Positions 37,905 to 46,466 of a DNA stretch of 58,887 bases are shown here, one piece after another (position 1 is the stretch's first letter; every line of letters begins with the position of its first letter). The position numbers were made by a program, and so were the translations under genes. Location of the stretch: positions 1 to 58,887 of the forward strand of contig NZ_POVU01000016.1 in the NCBI RefSeq assembly GCF_003261585.1, written 5' to 3'. The notes below the pieces were generated by a model. That model was not told where the DNA came from and ran no database searches. It saw nothing but the letters and a program-made list of their open reading frames with translations. This DNA comes from Acinetobacter sp. MB5 (lineage in GTDB: Bacteria; Pseudomonadota; Gammaproteobacteria; Pseudomonadales; Moraxellaceae).

Positions 37905-40334
37905 ATGACTGAACAAATTTTGAACATTGAAAGTTCTGAAGAACTGACAATTCCAAGCGTATTACCATTATTAGCATTACGTGATGTAGTGGTATATCCA
38001 CACATGCAAATCGCGCTTTTTGTTGGTCGTGAAAAATCAATAAAAGCTGTTGATGTGGCGCGTAGCAGTGACAATTTAGTTTTTGTAGTCGCACAAAAGG
38101 ACTCACTCACTGAAGAGATTGATCAGGAAAACCTGTATCAATACGGTACAGTGGCGAAAATTGTGCAAGTTGTGAACCATGAAAACGATGAAAACTGTAT
38201 TAAAGTTTTAATCGAAGGTTTACATCGTGCAAAACTAGAAAAGATCATTGATCAAACAGATTACTTTACGGCTGAGCATGCCTTAAGCCCAATGAGTGTA
38301 GAATTAGACCAAGACACTAAAGACGAACGCTTGCAAGAATTGAAAGCTTTATTTGCACAATACGCAGAAGCAAAATTGCGTAATGCGCGTGAGCTAATCA
38401 CTGCTGCAAATAAAATCGAAGATTTACAGCAGCTTCTTTTCTTTGTCGCAACACGTGTTCCACTCAATATAGAAGTAAAGCAGAACTTCTTGGAACATGA
38501 CGAATTTGAAGCACACTTAAAAGAGTTAATGACTTATTTGTTGCAACAATCTGAAGAGCAACAAATTGAGCAAACACTGCATGATAGTGTTAAACGCCAA
38601 ATGGAAAAAAATCAGCGCGAATACTTCCTCAATGAAAAGATGAAAGTGATTCAGCGCGAACTTTCCGATATGAATGGCGGTGCTGAGGATGATGTTGCTG
38701 AGCTTGAAAAACGTCTAGCTGAAGCAGACTTGCCAGAGCATGTCCGTAAAAAAGCAGAAGCTGAGTTCCGTAAACTCAAAGCCATGCAACCTGCTTCAAG
38801 TGAAGCGGCTGTGGTTCGCAACTACCTTGATGTGATCTTAGATACGCCTTGGAACAAAGCCAGCAAAGTTAGCATTAACTTGCAAAAAGCACAGGAAATT
38901 CTGGATGCAGACCATTACGGCTTAGATGATGTGAAAGACCGTATTGTGGAATATCTTGCAGTACAGTCTCGTGTGAAAAAGCTCAAAGGTCCTATTCTGT
39001 GTCTAGTCGGACCTCCAGGTGTGGGTAAAACTTCACTCGGTGAATCTGTCGCAAAAGCAACAGGCCGTGAATTTGTGCGTATGGCTTTAGGTGGCGTACG
39101 TGACGAAGCAGAAATTCGTGGTCACCGCCGTACTTATATTGGAGCAATGCCGGGTAAAATCGTACAGTCTCTCAGTAAAGTTGGTGTAAAAAACCCACTG
39201 TTCTTGCTTGATGAAATCGACAAGATGGCTCAAGACTACCGTGGCGACCCTGCATCAGCATTGCTTGAAGTGCTTGACCCTTCTCAAAATAGTAAGTTTA
39301 ACGATCACTATTTAGATTTGGATCTCGACCTTTCAGAAGTCATGTTTATTTGTACAGCCAACAGTATGAATATTCCTGAGGCTTTGTTAGACCGTATGGA
39401 AGTGATTCGTCTACCGGGTTATACCGAAGATGAGAAAATTAAGATTGCTGAACGCTATTTAGTTCCTAAAGCAATTAAGAACAATGGTTTACGTGCTAAA
39501 GAATTGACCGTTCATGAAGAAGCGATTCGTGACATTGTACAGCGTTATACACGTGAAGCAGGTGTTCGTAGTCTTGAACGTGAAGTCTCGAAAATTGCGC
39601 GCAAAGTAGTCAAAGAAGCCGTCAGTAAAAAGGCGAAAAACCTTCAAATTGAAGTGACTTCGAACAATTTACCAAACTACCTTGGTCCACATAAGTTTGA
39701 CTTTGGTATAGCTGAAGAAGAAGCACAAATTGGTCGTGTCAATGGTTTGGCTTGGACATCTGTCGGCGGTGAGTTACTCACCATTGAAGTTGCTGCTGTG
39801 AAAGGTAAAGGTAAATTTATTACCACAGGTTCACTCGGTGATGTCATGAAAGAGTCGATCACCACTGCTATGACTGTTGTTCGTACCCGTGCGGATGAGT
39901 TAGGCATTGAAGCATCACGCTTTGAAGAAACTGACATTCATGTACACCTACCTGAAGGTGCGACTCCAAAAGATGGTCCTTCAGCAGGCTTGGCACTGAC
40001 AACGGCATTGGTTTCTGCTTTCACAGGCATTCCAATTCGTGCAGATATTGCAATGACAGGTGAAACTACCCTTGGTGGTCGTGCACTACGTATTGGTGGT
40101 TTAAAAGAAAAGTTACTTGCGGCTCACCGTGGAGGCATCAAACTAGTCTTTATCCCACAAGACAATGTCCGTGACTTGGCTGAAATTCCAGACAATGTAA
40201 AAGAAGGTTTGGAAATTAAGGCGGTTAAAAGCATTGATGAGATTTTGCCATTGGCACTCACTCAACAGCCTACACCATTGCCAAAAACACCCATTGTAAA
40301 AGCAGTGGCGGAAAGTCAAAGTGCTCGTCACTAA
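37905..40334 (+). CDS. lon: ATP-dependent protease Lon
   Basis: Cytoplasmic AAA+ serine protease for misfolded and regulatory proteins. The N-terminal substrate domain (about 15-200) begins with PLLALRDVVVYPHM. The AAA+ module has Walker A GPPGVGKTS and Walker B FLLDEIDKM. The C-terminal protease domain has the catalytic Ser in PKDGPSAGLALTT and Lys in IGGLKEKLLAAHRGG. AGGAG lies 5 nt before the ATG at 37905; the frame also has a GTG two codons earlier. 809 aa. It has its own terminator. Confidence 0.98.
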   Translation: MTEQILNIESSEELTIPSVLPLLALRDVVVYPHMQIALFVGREKSIKAVDVARSSDNLVFVVAQKDSLTEEIDQENLYQYGTVAKIVQVVNHENDENCIKVLIEGLHRAKLEKIIDQTDYFTAEHALSPMSVELDQDTKDERLQELKALFAQYAEAKLRNARELITAANKIEDLQQLLFFVATRVPLNIEVKQNFLEHDEFEAHLKELMTYLLQQSEEQQIEQTLHDSVKRQMEKNQREYFLNEKMKVIQRELSDMNGGAEDDVAELEKRLAEADLPEHVRKKAEAEFRKLKAMQPASSEAAVVRNYLDVILDTPWNKASKVSINLQKAQEILDADHYGLDDVKDRIVEYLAVQSRVKKLKGPILCLVGPPGVGKTSLGESVAKATGREFVRMALGGVRDEAEIRGHRRTYIGAMPGKIVQSLSKVGVKNPLFLLDEIDKMAQDYRGDPASALLEVLDPSQNSKFNDHYLDLDLDLSEVMFICTANSMNIPEALLDRMEVIRLPGYTEDEKIKIAERYLVPKAIKNNGLRAKELTVHEEAIRDIVQRYTREAGVRSLEREVSKIARKVVKEAVSKKAKNLQIEVTSNNLPNYLGPHKFDFGIAEEEAQIGRVNGLAWTSVGGELLTIEVAAVKGKGKFITTGSLGDVMKESITTAMTVVRTRADELGIEASRFEETDIHVHLPEGATPKDGPSAGLALTTALVSAFTGIPIRADIAMTGETTLGGRALRIGGLKEKLLAAHRGGIKLVFIPQDNVRDLAEIPDNVKEGLEIKAVKSIDEILPLALTQQPTPLPKTPIVKAVAESQSARH

Positions 40335-40350
40335 ACTAAATCAGATAAAT

Positions 40351-40380
40351 AAAAAACCACTTCTTCGGAAGTGGTTTTTT
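40351..40380. terminator. bidirectional terminator (lon / RcnB-like)
   Basis: Stem AAAAAACCACTTC / GAAGTGGTTTTTT with a TTCG-type tetraloop region, between the convergent lon and RcnB-like genes. Confidence 0.92.
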
Positions 40381-40396
40381 TATGGCTTAAACCATA

Positions 40397-40765
40397 TTAA
40401 TGAAAATGTGGTCCTAGCAAAATTTGAGTAATAATACTTGATGCGACTGCAACCAGAACAAAATCACCATCTATTCTCATCCAGCGATGCCCATACGGTG
40501 GCGGTGGTAAATGTTCTTCATGCCAATCAACATAATAGTGATCATCCATATAATCACGTGGAATATATTCCCCTTCATGCCAGTAACGCACAGGGTGGTC
40601 GCGCCAATGATGTCTTGGGCCATCCCAACCATGGTCATAGTGGTGTTCATAATAAACTGGTGGCCCACGCCGATCATCATGATCCCATGGATCGGCTAAA
40701 GTTAAACCAGAAGCAAGACTGGTACTGACTGCCAATGCAGCTGCCATCCATTTTGACTTACGCAT
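40397..40765 (-). CDS. RcnB family periplasmic protein (paralogue 1)
   Basis: A 122-residue secreted protein with a signal peptide MRKSKWMAAALAVSTSLASGLTLA. The middle is rich in His, Asp, Tyr and Trp (DHDDRRGPPVYYEHHYDHG). The C-terminal RcnB signature is VDWHEEHLPPPPYGHRWMRIDGDFVLVAVASSIITQIL. RcnB in E. coli helps nickel/cobalt homeostasis; most family members are uncharacterised. AGGAG lies before the ATG at 40765. A longer frame from 40825 is not needed. A paralogue is encoded upstream at 41060-41461. Confidence 0.88.
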   Translation of the reverse strand: MRKSKWMAAALAVSTSLASGLTLADPWDHDDRRGPPVYYEHHYDHGWDGPRHHWRDHPVRYWHEGEYIPRDYMDDHYYVDWHEEHLPPPPYGHRWMRIDGDFVLVAVASSIITQILLGPHFH

Positions 40766-41008
40766 TATTTTCTCCTTCGATTTTACAACACGATATTGCT
40801 GTAAAATCATTGATACGTGTCTCAATTCAGTGATTACTGTTGATAACTACTCTACTTCTACATTTAAGATAAACCGTGTAGATCAACACCAAGTTGTGCA
40901 ATGGTTTGTCTAGTTTTTCTCGGTAATTTACAGCGATTTTTTAACATTTAAGCAATTCTTAATCTTTAAATTCATCAAAACATTAAGTTGCACAAAATCA
41001 CAAAAATA

Positions 41009-41038
41009 AAAAAACTGCTCCCAAAGAAGCAGTTTTTT
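41009..41038 (-). terminator. terminator of RcnB-like paralogue 2
   Basis: Stem ACTGCT / AGCAGT with A-run and T-run extensions just past the stop codon at 41060. Confidence 0.8.
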
Positions 41039-41059
41039 GTCAAATACAGTCGTAATTTT

Positions 41060-41461
41060 TTAGTGCGATAAAATCGCTTGAGCAATCACGCCTGATGCTA
41101 TTGCAATGAGTAAATAATCACCATTTACACGCACCCAACGATGCCCACGCGGTGGATATGGAAGATGGTGTGCGCGCCAATCTACATTGTAGCCACGGTA
41201 GCGGTATGGTAAACGATCTCCACGATTCCAGTGTCCACGGCGGTTATCCCATCCATGACGGTTATCCCAACCTGGTCCACCACGATGGTCATAGCCCCGA
41301 TGATCATATCCACGATGGTCATAGCCTTGACGGTCTGGGCCTCGATGATCATAACCATGACGGTCTGGACCTCCTCGGTCCTGCCAAGAATCTGCCATTG
41401 CTAAACTACTGGTGGCTACAGTCGAAACCACTAACACAGCAGTTAAAATTTTCTTCAACAT
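41060..41461 (-). CDS. RcnB family periplasmic protein with GYDHRG repeats (paralogue 2)
   Basis: 133 residues: a signal peptide MLKKILTAVLVVSTVATSSLAMA, then a low-complexity zone of tandem repeats of the GYDHRG type (about 35-65) and WDNR repeats, then the RcnB C-terminus NVDWRAHHLPYPPRGHRWVRVNGDYLLIAIASGVIAQAIL. It clearly shares ancestry with paralogue 1, but the repeat zone is particular to this copy. The many His and Asp residues could bind metal (inference). AGGGA precedes the ATG. Confidence 0.87.
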   Translation of the reverse strand: MLKKILTAVLVVSTVATSSLAMADSWQDRGGPDRHGYDHRGPDRQGYDHRGYDHRGYDHRGGPGWDNRHGWDNRRGHWNRGDRLPYRYRGYNVDWRAHHLPYPPRGHRWVRVNGDYLLIAIASGVIAQAILSH

Positions 41462-41953
41462 CGCTATTCCCTCTTTTTCATCCTCAAGCCAAAGCCTGAT
41501 TGAGATATTAAGGATTTACACCGATTCAGTTTTTAAAATAAACGCTGAAGATGCATCCTGCTTAAGAACTAATATATTCATTAAATATCGTTTGATGATG
41601 TAGAAAGTCATTCGCTTGTGTAATAAGTCTTACATATTCTATTTCAAATTAATCTATTTTTTTAAAAGATTAATTGTTTTGTGCATCTTCTGTAATTTGC
41701 TAAGTGATTTCTACACATACATCTTCATTTCAATGGACTTAGATGGTCTAAAACTCACTACTAAATAAAACTTTTTAGTCTGAATAAAGGTTTTATTACT
41801 TAACAGTGAAGCTTCAATCGCTTCTCAAGGCAAAGCCTTGCTTTGTGTATCTTCTTACCACTCAAGCATAGCTTTCGCCTTGCGCTCTGACAAAGCCTTG
41901 CTTTGTTTATCTTCGCTCAGGTTATAATTGTTTTTTTCGCTAAGATTGCCACG
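41462..41953. other. intergenic region with two CAAAGCCTTGCTTTGT repeats
   Basis: No gene is seen in about 490 nt. CAAAGCCTTGCTTTGT occurs at 41831-41846 and again at 41891-41906, exactly 60 nt apart. Each copy is itself a small inverted repeat (CAAAG/CTTTG) and is followed by a TATCTTC motif. The second copy ends 47 nt before the rlmH start. Confidence 0.6.
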
Positions 41954-42433
41954 ATGAAAATTCGCATTTTAACTATTGGACAGAAAATGCCTACTTGGGT
42001 ATTGACTGGAGTTGATGACTATTTAAAACGGATTCAGCCCTTTGTCCAAACTCAATTTGTTGAATTGCCTATGGCAAAACGCGGTAAGAATGATTCAGAT
42101 GCCGATATTCTGAAATATTGCCAAACTGAAGGTGAAAGTATTCTCGCTGCACTCAAGTCCAATGAAACCTTAATTGCACTGGAAGTGGGTGGTCGTGAAC
42201 TTAGTACTGAAAAACTGGCAGACACCATGCAACAATGGATGCTCGATGGTCAAGATATTGCATTAGCCATTGGTGGGCCAGATGGTTTAAGTGATGCTGT
42301 ACGTCAGGCAGCCAAATGGCATTGGTCTTTGTCAAAACTTACACTTCCACATCCTTTAGTCCGTGTCATGCTGATTGAACAGTTATATCGAGCAATGAGC
42401 ATTAACCATAATCATCCGTATCATCGTGCTTAA
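41954..42433 (+). CDS. rlmH: 23S rRNA pseudouridine-1915 N3-methyltransferase
   Basis: SPOUT-class methyltransferase acting on helix 69 of 70S ribosomes. It begins MKIRILTIGQKMPTWV. The SAM-binding knot is seen in LEVGGRELSTEKLA, LAIGGPDGLSDAV and LTLPHPLVRVMLIEQLYRAMSI. 159 aa (E. coli 155). The frame is open from 41903, but the ATG at 41954 gives the family N-terminus. It probably precedes the dioxygenase gene in one transcript (33 nt gap). Confidence 0.97.
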   Translation: MKIRILTIGQKMPTWVLTGVDDYLKRIQPFVQTQFVELPMAKRGKNDSDADILKYCQTEGESILAALKSNETLIALEVGGRELSTEKLADTMQQWMLDGQDIALAIGGPDGLSDAVRQAAKWHWSLSKLTLPHPLVRVMLIEQLYRAMSINHNHPYHRA

Positions 42434-42465
42434 TGGTGATTTGCAAACAATTCAGGTGAACCTTT

Positions 42466-43242
42466 ATGCATCTTCAAACTTTACCTGGGTTATTTATTTC
42501 TCACGGTTCTCCCTTACTAGCGCTTGACCCAGAACAGGTTGGCCCTGCACTACAACGTTTAGGCTTGAACTTACCTCGCCCTCAAGCCATTGTTGTTATG
42601 TCTGCTCATTGGGAAAGTCAGGCACTTGAAGTCAGTACGGCGACTCGTCCTGATACATGGCATGATTTTCGTGGTTTTCCCAAAGCCCTCTATCAAATTC
42701 GTTATCCTGCTGCGGGCGAACCAGAACTTGCCGAACAGATTCTACATTTATTGGCAGAGGCTGAACTTCCAGCACATGCGAACAGTACACGCCCACGTGA
42801 TCACGGTGTATGGATGCCACTGTTGCATTTATACCCTGAAGCCGATATTCCTGTGGTCGAAATCTCTCTACCCATGAGTTACAGTGCTGAAGAAATTTTT
42901 AAAATTGGGCAAACACTCAGAGAGTTACGTCAGCAGCAAATTTTGTTGATTGGCTCAGGCAGCATTACCCACAACTTGGCAGAATTGTCTTGGCACAATA
43001 GCCAGGCCGATGTGCCTATTTGGGCATCAGAATTTCGTAATTACGTGGTACAAAAGCTCAATCATCAAGATTATGAAGCAGTTTTGGATTGGCAAACGAT
43101 TCCGTATATTGAGCAAAATCATCCAAGTCTTGAGCATCTTGCCCCGTTGTTTTTTGCAATGGGTTTAGGTCATCGCTTTACTATTGTGCATAGTAGCTTT
43201 TCAATGGGTGCTTTAGGCATGGATATTTATCGTTTTGATTAA
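42466..43242 (+). CDS. ygiD: DODA-type extradiol dioxygenase (YgiD-like)
   Basis: Class III ring-opening dioxygenase of the 4,5-DOPA dioxygenase family. The conserved pieces are GLFISHGSPLLAL (His), VMSAHWESQAL (His), RDHGVWMPLLHLYP (His) and LLIGSGSITHNL. E. coli YgiD is a zinc-type member able to cleave L-DOPA in vitro, and its natural substrate is unclear. 258 aa. The stop codon is followed with no gap by palindromic repeat copy 2. It is convergent with a second member of the family. Confidence 0.9.
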   Translation: MHLQTLPGLFISHGSPLLALDPEQVGPALQRLGLNLPRPQAIVVMSAHWESQALEVSTATRPDTWHDFRGFPKALYQIRYPAAGEPELAEQILHLLAEAELPAHANSTRPRDHGVWMPLLHLYPEADIPVVEISLPMSYSAEEIFKIGQTLRELRQQQILLIGSGSITHNLAELSWHNSQADVPIWASEFRNYVVQKLNHQDYEAVLDWQTIPYIEQNHPSLEHLAPLFFAMGLGHRFTIVHSSFSMGALGMDIYRFD

Positions 43243-43323
43243 TAGACTTCTTTCATAAGTCCTTTTTATTTCTCCCTATGGGAGAAAAATAAAGAGGGTG
43301 TAGACAATTATGAAAGAAGTCTA
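43243..43323. repeat. MITE-like palindromic repeat, copy 2 (81 bp)
   Basis: Ends TAGACTTCTTTCATAA and TTATGAAAGAAGTCTA are a perfect 16-bp inverted pair. The middle, CCTTTTTATTTCTCCC-TATG-GGAGAAAAATAAAGAGGG, is nearly self-complementary too, so the element folds as one long hairpin. It starts directly after the ygiD stop codon and matches copy 1 at 29504 in reverse orientation. Confidence 0.85.
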
Positions 43324-43343
43324 ATCTGAACCCGATTCAAATA

Positions 43344-43373
43344 AAAAAACCGAGGACTCTTCCTCGGTTTTTT
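43344..43373. terminator. bidirectional terminator between the two dioxygenase genes
   Basis: Stem AAAAAACCGAGGA / TCCTCGGTTTTTT with a CTCT loop. Confidence 0.92.
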
Positions 43374-43398
43374 ATGTTTTCACATTCAGAATAATGTT

Positions 43399-44232
43399 TT
43401 AACTGGCTTGATTTAATTCACCAAAGGCAAAATTAGATACCCACAAACCGCCAACAAACTCCGTTTCATGATAAGTTCGTATGCCCGCTTCCTGCTGTGC
43501 TGCACCAACACTCACCATCAAAGGCAGTAAGTGCTCTTCGCGTGGATGAGCAATTCGAGCCGCAGGTGCTTGCGCCCATTGATTCAACAATTGATTACGT
43601 GCAGTACCTGTGTGCTCAACCACCGTTGAATACAACCACTCATCAAAAGCTTGTGATGGCGCTGTGGCATAGGCATTAAACATACGTAAATTGTGATAAC
43701 TTAAACCACTGCCAATAATCAGCACATTTTCATCACGTAACGGTGCTAATGCTTGCCCCATCTGGATATGGGTTACAGGATCCAACCCCTTTTTCAAGGA
43801 CAACTGCACCACAGGAATATCTGCAGCAGGATTCACAACTTGCATCGGTGAAAACATGCCATGGTCATAACCACGACTTGTGGTTTGCTGCACTGGAATA
43901 TCAGCCTGAGTCAGTAATTCACTGACGCGTTGAGCAAGTGCTGGACAGCCCGCAGAACGGTAATGAATATGATAGGTATGTTCAGGAAAACCACCATAGT
44001 CATAAATCATCCCTGGTTCAGGCGTTGCCTGTACGGTAAAATCACGTTCTTCCCAGTGTGCTGAAACCATTAAAATCGCTTTCGGCTTTTGCGGTAAACT
44101 GGCAATCAACTGACCTAAAGACTGGGCAAGCTTGGCATAAATACTATTGAGATGATCTGGCATCCACGGCCAAGGGCCTCCACCATGTGAGATGAAAAAT
44201 ACAGGCTGTCGCTTTAAAGTTGTTGTAGACAT
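43399..44232 (-). CDS. DODA-type extradiol dioxygenase, second paralogue
   Basis: 277 residues of the same class III family: VFFISHGGGPWPWMPDH, ILMVSAHWEERDF, GYDHGMFSPMQV and VLIIGSGLSYHNLRM give the metal His and neighbouring residues. It is more distant from YgiD and has a longer N-terminal half with W-rich HGGGPWPWMP, like the plant/bacterial aromatic ring-opening subgroup. The substrate is unknown. It is divergent from the repeat protein at 44585, with tandem 22-bp repeats in between. Confidence 0.88.
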   Translation of the reverse strand: MSTTTLKRQPVFFISHGGGPWPWMPDHLNSIYAKLAQSLGQLIASLPQKPKAILMVSAHWEERDFTVQATPEPGMIYDYGGFPEHTYHIHYRSAGCPALAQRVSELLTQADIPVQQTTSRGYDHGMFSPMQVVNPAADIPVVQLSLKKGLDPVTHIQMGQALAPLRDENVLIIGSGLSYHNLRMFNAYATAPSQAFDEWLYSTVVEHTGTARNQLLNQWAQAPAARIAHPREEHLLPLMVSVGAAQQEAGIRTYHETEFVGGLWVSNFAFGELNQAS

Positions 44233-44584
44233 GCTCGTTACCTAAATTTTTAAATACACTAGATATGAAGTACTTTAAGACTTCATTACATTGACAACAA
44301 TTAGAAAAATAGGACACTCATCTACATTTATGCAACAGTGGTCAACATATAATTAGCATTGTTGCATACTTAAATAGATATTGTTGCATACTTAAATAGA
44401 TGAAGAAAATGTGACAGGATTTCTTAAAATTACCTTTAATTATAAAATAATTAACCATTTTCATGTATTTTGTAGTATTTCTTCATACATCCTAACAACT
44501 TAGCTCCATACAATTTCCACAACTCTTAGAGATAATGTCAGTGTGAAATCCACCACCTAAAGAAAACACAAGGTTGATCCCTAA
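44233..44584. other. intergenic region with tandem 22-bp repeat
   Basis: No gene. It contains two perfect tandem copies of ATTGTTGCATACTTAAATAGAT (44358-44379 and 44380-44401). An inverted half copy, TATGCAACAG, lies at about 44329-44338. The spacing of 22 nt (two helical turns) would place bound proteins on one DNA face. Confidence 0.65.
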
Positions 44585-44944
44585 ATGAAAAAATTAACAG
44601 CTGCTTTAATCTTTGGTTTTGCTGCTACTGCTTTCACAGGCACTGCAATGGCTGCACCAACACAACAGCAACCACAAAAACCTGAGTCAACTACGCATAA
44701 AGTTGTAGAAAAGACTGAACATGCTGCTCACACTGTTGGTCATGAAACCAAAGAAGTAGCACATAAAGTCGGTCATGAAACGAAACATGTAGCGCGTAAA
44801 GTTGGTCATGAAACTAAACATGTGGCACGTAAAATTGGTCATGGTACAAAACATGTCGTGCATAAAGTTGAACACGGCACAAAACATGTCGTTCATAAAG
44901 TGACTCATCACGACAGCAAAAAACCTACACCAAAACACGCATAA
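44585..44944 (+). CDS. secreted His/Lys-rich protein with 11-residue repeats
   Basis: 119 residues: signal peptide MKKLTAALIFGFAATAFTGTAMA, a short Gln/Pro linker, then about six copies of an 11-residue unit of the form VGHETKHVARK (about 50-108), and a basic tail. An 11-residue period with hydrophobic residues at matching places suggests a long amphipathic helix. It has about 20 His residues and a strong positive charge, so metal, DNA or polyanion binding is possible; none is shown. I recognise no family. Confidence 0.8.
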   Translation: MKKLTAALIFGFAATAFTGTAMAAPTQQQPQKPESTTHKVVEKTEHAAHTVGHETKEVAHKVGHETKHVARKVGHETKHVARKIGHGTKHVVHKVEHGTKHVVHKVTHHDSKKPTPKHA

Positions 44945-44960
44945 TTTTGCCGTAGTCACT

Positions 44961-44990
44961 AAAAAACCACATCTCTTGATGTGGTTTTTT
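44961..44990 (+). terminator. terminator of the repeat protein gene
   Basis: Stem AAAAAACCACAT / ATGTGGTTTTTT, 17 nt past the stop codon. Confidence 0.88.
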
Positions 44991-45095
44991 TCTGCTTTAT
45001 CATTCAGAAATTCCGACTAAAACACTAGGTTGAGTACAACAAAGAGAATCACTAAAATATTCCCCTATTTTTTCTAAGCCTTTACTGTGGTTATC

Positions 45096-46463
45096 ATGAA
45101 AACTGAACTTCTCTCACCTGCTGGTTCACTCAAAAATATGCGTTTTGCATTTGCCTATGGTGCAGATGCAGTTTACGCAGGCCAGCCACGTTATAGCTTA
45201 CGTGTACGTAATAATGCCTTTGACCATGACAACTTACAGATTGGTATAAATGAAGCCCATGCGCTCGGCAAAAAATTCTATGTGGTGGTAAACATTCAAC
45301 CCCACAACAGCAAACTGAAAAACTTCATCCGTGACCTTGAGCCTGTGGTTGCCATGCAACCTGATGCACTGATCATGTCTGATCCTGGTTTGATCATGAT
45401 GGTTCGTGAACATTTTCCAGACATGCCCATTCATTTATCGGTTCAAGCCAATGCGATTAACTGGGCAACAGTTAAATTCTGGAAAGACTACGGTTTAACC
45501 CGCGTGATTTTATCTCGTGAACTTTCGATTGATGAAATTGAAGAAATTCAAAAACATGTCCCAGAAATTGAGCTTGAAGTGTTTGTCCACGGTGCATTGT
45601 GTATGGCGTACTCAGGACGTTGTTTACTATCTGGTTATATGAATAAGCGTGATGCCAACCAAGGTGCATGCACCAATGCCTGCCGTTGGGAATATAAAAT
45701 CCATGAAACACAAGAAGATGCGACAGGCGATGTGATTCCTGTCACTCAAGTTGAAGAGAAAAAAACCTGCTGTTCAAGTGAAAATGATCAACATCAATTT
45801 GCTGAGCCTGTACTCATTCAACGCAATGATGAAGATATGTTTGCGGCTGAAGAAGATGAACATGGCACATACTTCATGAACTCAAAAGATTTACGTGCGG
45901 TTCAGCATGTAGATCGTTTAACCCACATGGGCATTGCTTCATTGAAAATTGAAGGTCGTACCAAATCTTATTTCTACTGTGCGCGTACTGCCCAGATTTA
46001 TCGTAAAGCCATTGATGATGCACTCGAAGGTCGTCCATTTGACCCAAGTTTAATGACCCAGCTTGAAGGCTTGGCAAACCGTGGTTATACCGAAGGTTTC
46101 TTGCGTCGCCATGTGCATAGCGAATATCAAAACTATGAAGATGGTTCATCGCATTTTGACTATCAACAGTTCTGTGGTGAAGTGCTTGAGCGTAACGGCG
46201 ACTATATTCGTATTGAAGTGAAAAACCGTTTCCTTGTCGGTGACTCTTTAGAACTGATGACACCAAAAGGTAACATTACCTTTACCTTAACGGAAATGCG
46301 TGACCTGAAAGGCAATCAAATCGACAATGCCAAAGGTTCAGGTCATGTGGTGGAAATTCCACTTGATGCCAGCATTGATGTGGAATTTGCCCTGCTCGTT
46401 CGCAACCTACCAGATGCAACAGACAACATTCAGGCTGCATCTTTAGCCTATTCAGCAGGTTAA
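45096..46463 (+). CDS. trhP: tRNA 5-hydroxyuridine synthesis protein TrhP (U32 family, YegQ)
   Basis: Forms 5-hydroxyuridine at tRNA position 34 with prephenate-dependent chemistry in E. coli. The U32 signature is clear: MKTELLSPAGSLKNMRFAFAYGADAVYAG, EVFVHGALCMAYSGRCLLSGY and NQGACTNACRWEY. The four Cys in the last two segments are the likely Fe-S ligands. An inserted acidic loop with a CC pair (EEKKTCCSSEN, about 218-228) is seen. The ATG at 45096 is chosen over the upstream GTG frame. It is followed 3 nt later by a ferredoxin gene. Confidence 0.93.
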   Translation: MKTELLSPAGSLKNMRFAFAYGADAVYAGQPRYSLRVRNNAFDHDNLQIGINEAHALGKKFYVVVNIQPHNSKLKNFIRDLEPVVAMQPDALIMSDPGLIMMVREHFPDMPIHLSVQANAINWATVKFWKDYGLTRVILSRELSIDEIEEIQKHVPEIELEVFVHGALCMAYSGRCLLSGYMNKRDANQGACTNACRWEYKIHETQEDATGDVIPVTQVEEKKTCCSSENDQHQFAEPVLIQRNDEDMFAAEEDEHGTYFMNSKDLRAVQHVDRLTHMGIASLKIEGRTKSYFYCARTAQIYRKAIDDALEGRPFDPSLMTQLEGLANRGYTEGFLRRHVHSEYQNYEDGSSHFDYQQFCGEVLERNGDYIRIEVKNRFLVGDSLELMTPKGNITFTLTEMRDLKGNQIDNAKGSGHVVEIPLDASIDVEFALLVRNLPDATDNIQAASLAYSAG

Positions 46464-46466
46464 ATT

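Noticed and set aside
40438..40728. His/Asn-rich plus-strand ORF of 96 codons
   Set aside because: It lies antisense within the RcnB-like gene, whose signal peptide, Shine-Dalgarno and family motif are clear. The composition is a mirror of the low-complexity sense strand.
42466..44232. Recent duplication of one dioxygenase gene
   Set aside because: The two proteins share only family motifs and differ in length and most residues, so they are old paralogues or separate acquisitions.
44358..44401. Short CRISPR array
   Set aside because: Only two copies, directly adjacent with no spacer, and no cas genes in the window.
44687..44959. Met/Phe-rich minus-strand ORF of 90 codons
   Set aside because: Antisense of the 11-residue repeat gene; its periodic MFCFMTNF-like pattern simply reflects the sense repeats.
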